Positions 61,716 to 64,000 of a stretch of 64,000 nucleotides of DNA are shown here, in pieces (the first letter of the stretch is position 1; each line of letters starts with the position of its first letter). Location: positions 4,526,001 through 4,590,000 of the forward strand of contig NZ_CP108513.1 in assembly GCF_035989285.1 (NCBI RefSeq), given 5' to 3'. Under the pieces are notes generated by a model. It made no database searches. It was given only the letters and a program-made list of their open reading frames with translations, and had not been told where the DNA came from. The DNA is from Streptomyces sp. NBC_01235. Its GTDB lineage: Bacteria > Actinomycetota > Actinomycetes > Streptomycetales > Streptomycetaceae. The position numbers and the translations under genes are program-made.

Positions 61716-61814
61716 CCAGAGCAGCCACCTCCTCGCGTGCCTCGCGAACCGCTCCGGCAACAGCCGGATCAGCCGCATGACGAGAGTCGGCTTCTGCTCC
61801 TCGTGACAGCCCAT
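61701..61814 (-). CDS. 37-residue basic amphipathic peptide, possible small ORF
   Basis: The ATG at 61812-61814 has GGAGGA 9 bases upstream, a good ribosome binding site. The product opens MGCHEEQKPTLV, continues MRLIRLLPERFARHARRW and ends LLWWLSR. It is rich in Arg and Trp and could form an amphipathic helix. No family is recognised. It starts inside the structured leader (61820-61920), and its last residues overlap the second ~103-bp repeat unit. Confidence 0.45.
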   Translation of the reverse strand: MGCHEEQKPTLVMRLIRLLPERFARHARRWLLWWLSR

Positions 61815-61819
61815 CTGGG

Positions 61820-61920
61820 GGCGTCCTCCCTTCGCGCGAGGCGGCCAACGCACGGTCCCGGGACCGCTCTCGTCGGGCCGAGCCCCGACGCGGTGGGGCC
61901 CGGAAATGAAGGGAGGACGC
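61820..61920 (-). promoter_or_regulatory. Structured leader that can hide the ribosome binding site of the small ORF
   Basis: On the minus strand the 5' arm GCGTCCTCCCTTC (61920-61908) pairs perfectly with the 3' arm GAAGGGAGGACGC (61832-61820), which contains the GGAGGA ribosome binding site. The ~75 bases between hold two more stems (CGTCGGG/CCCGACG and the self-complementary GGTCCCGGGACC). The layout resembles a translational riboswitch or thermometer, but no known class matches. Confidence 0.5.
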
Positions 61921-62001
61921 ACCCGTCGGGCACATCACGGCGTCAAACTATCGCCTCCGACACCCCCCCGTGTGCAGTAACCCACGGACAGTGACCGGCG
62001 G

Positions 62002-62709
62002 TCAGTTCACGCCGACCGGTTCGACCGGGTTTGCGAGGCGTGTGCCCAGAAGGGCGCAGGAGACACCCTGGACTCCCTGGTAGGTGACGGTGCGGCCGGG
62101 GGCGAGTTCGGTGGCGAGGCGTTCGGCCAGGGTTTCGCCCTCCTCGTGGAGGCGCAGGACCGCGGCGTCCCAGCGGGCGTCGTCGCGGTCGGCGAGCCAG
62201 GTGTTCATGGCCGCGTCGATGTCCCGGGCCCAGGCGGACAGGTCGGCGGCCAGGGTGGCGGACAGGCCGAGAGCGGCCTGGGGATCGTCCGGGGGGAAGT
62301 CGTCGTAGGCGCCCTTGCGGACCGGGTGGGCCCGGTACTCGCCCAGGAGCGTGATGTGCAGCGGGTGGTGCGGCGGATCGCCGTAGGCCTCGTAGGTCAG
62401 GAAGGTCTCCCCGCAGCCCCAGCACACGAACCGCTCCTCGCCGCGCCGCTCGTCCCAGTAGCGCACCGCCCAGCCGGGTCCGAGGTGCCCGGCCAGCGCG
62501 CGGACGACCACGAGCCCCTGCTCGACGTGCCGCCGCAGCACCGGGCGGGAGGCGAACCCGTCGGCCGGGCGTCGCGCCGCCCAGCCGGCCAGCCGGCCGG
62601 CGAGCGCGGCGGGCAGCGCCAGGTCGGGGACGGAGCCGTCGGCCACCAGGGAGAGCGGGGACTGCTCGCCCCGGGCGCGGACGAGGAGATGGCGTGGCGG
62701 GTTCGTCAC
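62002..62709 (-). CDS. Conserved hypothetical protein with one CxxC
   Basis: The 235-residue protein starts at GTG 62707-62709, with GGAGGG 7 bases upstream. A central segment reads ALAGHLGPGWAVRYWDERR and RFVCWGCGETFLTYEAYGD, where the CWGC could bind a metal. The C-terminal half is helical (LSAWARDIDAAMNTWLADRD). No family is recognised. It lies between the small ORF and tmRNA on the same strand as both. Its codon use is as strongly GC-biased as its neighbours. Confidence 0.7.
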   Translation of the reverse strand: MTNPPRHLLVRARGEQSPLSLVADGSVPDLALPAALAGRLAGWAARRPADGFASRPVLRRHVEQGLVVVRALAGHLGPGWAVRYWDERRGEERFVCWGCGETFLTYEAYGDPPHHPLHITLLGEYRAHPVRKGAYDDFPPDDPQAALGLSATLAADLSAWARDIDAAMNTWLADRDDARWDAAVLRLHEEGETLAERLATELAPGRTVTYQGVQGVSCALLGTRLANPVEPVGVN

Positions 62710-62770
62710 AGGTCGGCCCTCCATTCTGGAGCGGAGACAGCGGAAACAACAGGAAACGGAGACAACAAAA

Positions 62771-62796
62771 ACCCCGCCGCTCGGGAGCGACGGGGT
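62771..62796 (-). terminator. Terminator of tmRNA
   Basis: ACCCCGTCGCT...AGCGGCGGGGT forms a stem (one bulge) followed on the minus strand by TTTTTGTT. It is ~105 bases after the tmRNA 3' end; two more small hairpins lie in between (62821-62841 and ~62863-62880). Confidence 0.8.
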
Positions 62797-62899
62797 CCTT
62801 GTTCACATGGGGCGAGGTGGTCCGGGGGTCATGCCCCCGGATAAATGGCGAGGTGGCTTGCGCTCGCGCTTTCTGCGAGCACAGGGCACCCCCATCTCG

Positions 62900-63284
62900 T
62901 GGAGATGGCGGGAATCGAACCCGCGTCCAACGGTGCAGAATCAGGGCTTCTCCGTGTGCAGTTCGCTGTGATTTTCTCGGCCCCGGCGATCACGCGAACA
63001 AGTCGCCGACGGGCCCAGTCACTGTTTGATTTCCCTCTTCACCCCGTGACCGGGATCAAGGTTTAGTTCCCTAGATTATGCCAGGATCCGGGTCGGGAAC
63101 ACTCCCGGGCTGACACCCATTAAGGGTCCTACACTCACTGCTTATTAGGCAGCGAGGGCGTAGGACTGGGAATCGCTCTTGATGTTGGCGATTATTTTTT
63201 GCGACATATGGTTTACGAGATCATTGCCGCTTCCTCGACACGCTTCCCCTGCTTCAACAGCCGCTGTCGAAACCGATCATCCCC
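62900..63284 (-). ncRNA. ssrA: Transfer-messenger RNA (tmRNA)
   Basis: A 385-base RNA starts GGGGAUGAUCGGUUUCGAC and ends GGGUUCGAUUCCCGCC-AUCUCCA. The 5' GGGGAUG pairs with CAUCUCC to make an alanine-tRNA-like acceptor arm; CCA is not encoded. The tag reading frame (63145-63189) encodes ANIKSDSQSYALAA followed by two stops, so the last residues match the normal ALAA degron. It rescues ribosomes stalled on broken messages together with SmpB, encoded just upstream on the same strand. Confidence 0.97.
63145..63189 (-). other. tmRNA-encoded proteolysis tag ANIKSDSQSYALAA
   Basis: Resume codon GCC at 63187-63189, then 13 more codons and UAA UAA. The C-terminal YALAA is the ClpXP-type degradation signal. 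The N-terminal part differs from the S. coelicolor tag as I recall it. Confidence 0.85.
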
Positions 63285-63401
63285 ATGTTGATTTTTCAAA
63301 CCCTCCGAAGAGGTTTCGCACCCGCTGTGGGGTGCTTGTGCCATCGTACGTGACCAACGCACGCCGATGCCACCGTATTCCCGGCGGCTCCTTCCGCGCG
63401 G

Positions 63402-63956
63402 CTACGCGTGCCGCTGCTTCCGCTTCGCCGCCGCGATCACCCGGTCCGTCTCCCGGCGGTCCTGCTGCTCGCGCAGGGTCTGGCGCTTGTCGTACTCCTT
63501 CTTGCCGCGCGCCAGCGCGATCTCGGCCTTCGCCCGGCCGTCCTTGAAGTACAGGGCGAGGGGCACGATGGTGTGACCCGTCTCCTCCGACTTCACCGCC
63601 AGCTTGTCGATCTCCTCGCGGTGCAGCAGCAGCTTGCGCTTGCGGCGCGCGGAATGGTTGGTCCAGCTGCCCTGGCTGTACTCGGGGATGTGGGCGGCGT
63701 GCAGCCACGCCTCGTTCCCCTCGATCTGGACGAAGCCGTCGGTCAGCGACGCACGGCCCTGGCGCAGCGACTTCACCTCGGTGCCGGTGAGGACGAGACC
63801 GGCCTCGTAGACGTCGATGATCGCGTAGTCGTGCCGGGCCTTCTTGTTCTGCGCGACGATCTTGCGCTTGCCGTCCTTGACCTTGCCGGACGCGGCCGTC
63901 GCGCCCTGCTTCGGCTGGGACTCCTTCGGTACGTACATTCCCTTGCTCATAGTCAT
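63402..63956 (-). CDS. smpB: SsrA-binding protein SmpB
   Basis: The 184-residue protein has all SmpB signatures: [60 protein letters not shown] and the C-terminal [19 protein letters not shown]. It binds the tRNA-like part of tmRNA and leads it into stalled ribosomes. The N-terminus is longer than in most homologues because of a Lys/Gln/Ala-rich segment; ATGs at 63956, 63950 and 63938 are all possible, and none has a strong ribosome binding site. tmRNA lies 117 bp downstream. Confidence 0.95.
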   Translation of the reverse strand: MTMSKGMYVPKESQPKQGATAASGKVKDGKRKIVAQNKKARHDYAIIDVYEAGLVLTGTEVKSLRQGRASLTDGFVQIEGNEAWLHAAHIPEYSQGSWTNHSARRKRKLLLHREEIDKLAVKSEETGHTIVPLALYFKDGRAKAEIALARGKKEYDKRQTLREQQDRRETDRVIAAAKRKQRHA

Positions 63957-64000
63957 GCCAGTTTCGCACTTCGGAGGGCCCTGAGGGAAAGTCGATTACG

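Noticed and set aside
61701..61814. Tryptophan-operon-type attenuation leader
   Set aside because: The peptide has clustered Trp, but no biosynthetic gene follows on that strand, and the neighbour at its 3' side is convergent.

Overview
The window is a piece of a Streptomyces chromosome. Base composition is very GC-rich with strong third-position GC, GTG starts and 4-base stop/start overlaps are common, and it carries genes typical of morphologically complex actinomycetes: an SsgA-like protein, SigU with its anti-sigma factor, NnaR, a MatAB-type surface-glycan pair and the smpB-ssrA pair. The gene order matches what I remember of the S. coelicolor SCO2923-SCO2966 interval. That comparison is from memory and was not searched.

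Layout. 0-6 kb: the 5' part of a DUF2510 protein, ssgG, an FAD-linked oxidase, a secreted TPR protein and hppD. 6-10.4 kb: an Lrp/AsnC regulator divergent from hppD, leading into a four-gene glycine betaine/choline ABC transporter. 10.4-15 kb: a 28-bp repeat array, a PDZ-less Lon-type secreted protease, a 12-14-bp repeat array, an IclR regulator and a helicase. 15-20.1 kb is an accessory patch around a tRNA-Cys. It holds a Doc toxin behind a wrecked antitoxin, a major facilitator (MFS) transporter fragment, a truncated XRE regulator, a PP2C-like protein, a short-chain dehydrogenase/DinB-like pair and an internally deleted IS630 transposase.

20-33 kb: a large secreted nuclease, a double SUKH-4 protein, and a molybdenum-hydroxylase operon (FAD, Fe-S and Mo subunits plus a 42-residue membrane protein) that ends in a decayed P-loop kinase. 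Then come a GH20 hexosaminidase and a frameshifted sugar permease. 33-46 kb: core genes DUF3039, YqgE, murA, HU, malic enzyme, a HelD-type helicase, rsuA-sigU, a CGNR regulator, nnaR and narK. 46-53 kb: a P/Q-rich membrane protein, a frameshifted gene, the acyltransferase and deacetylase-glycosyltransferase pair, and repeat-rich DNA. 53-61.5 kb: an MFS transporter, then a complete alpha-xyloside uptake operon (binding protein, two permeases, GH31 enzyme, LacI regulator) with two perfect palindromes in its promoter. 61.5-64 kb: a repeat pair, a small ORF whose ribosome binding site can be hidden in a long stem, a hypothetical gene, tmRNA and smpB.

Several genes are visibly broken: the P-loop kinase, the sugar permease, the IS630 transposase, the MFS fragment, and possibly the gene at 47.0-47.6 kb. 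A 40-43-bp hairpin element occurs three times, once in frame inside the transporter ATPase gene and once in the P-loop of the kinase pseudogene. The most promising undescribed items are the structured leader at 61.82-61.92 kb, the atypical molybdenum-hydroxylase complex and the repeat arrays.
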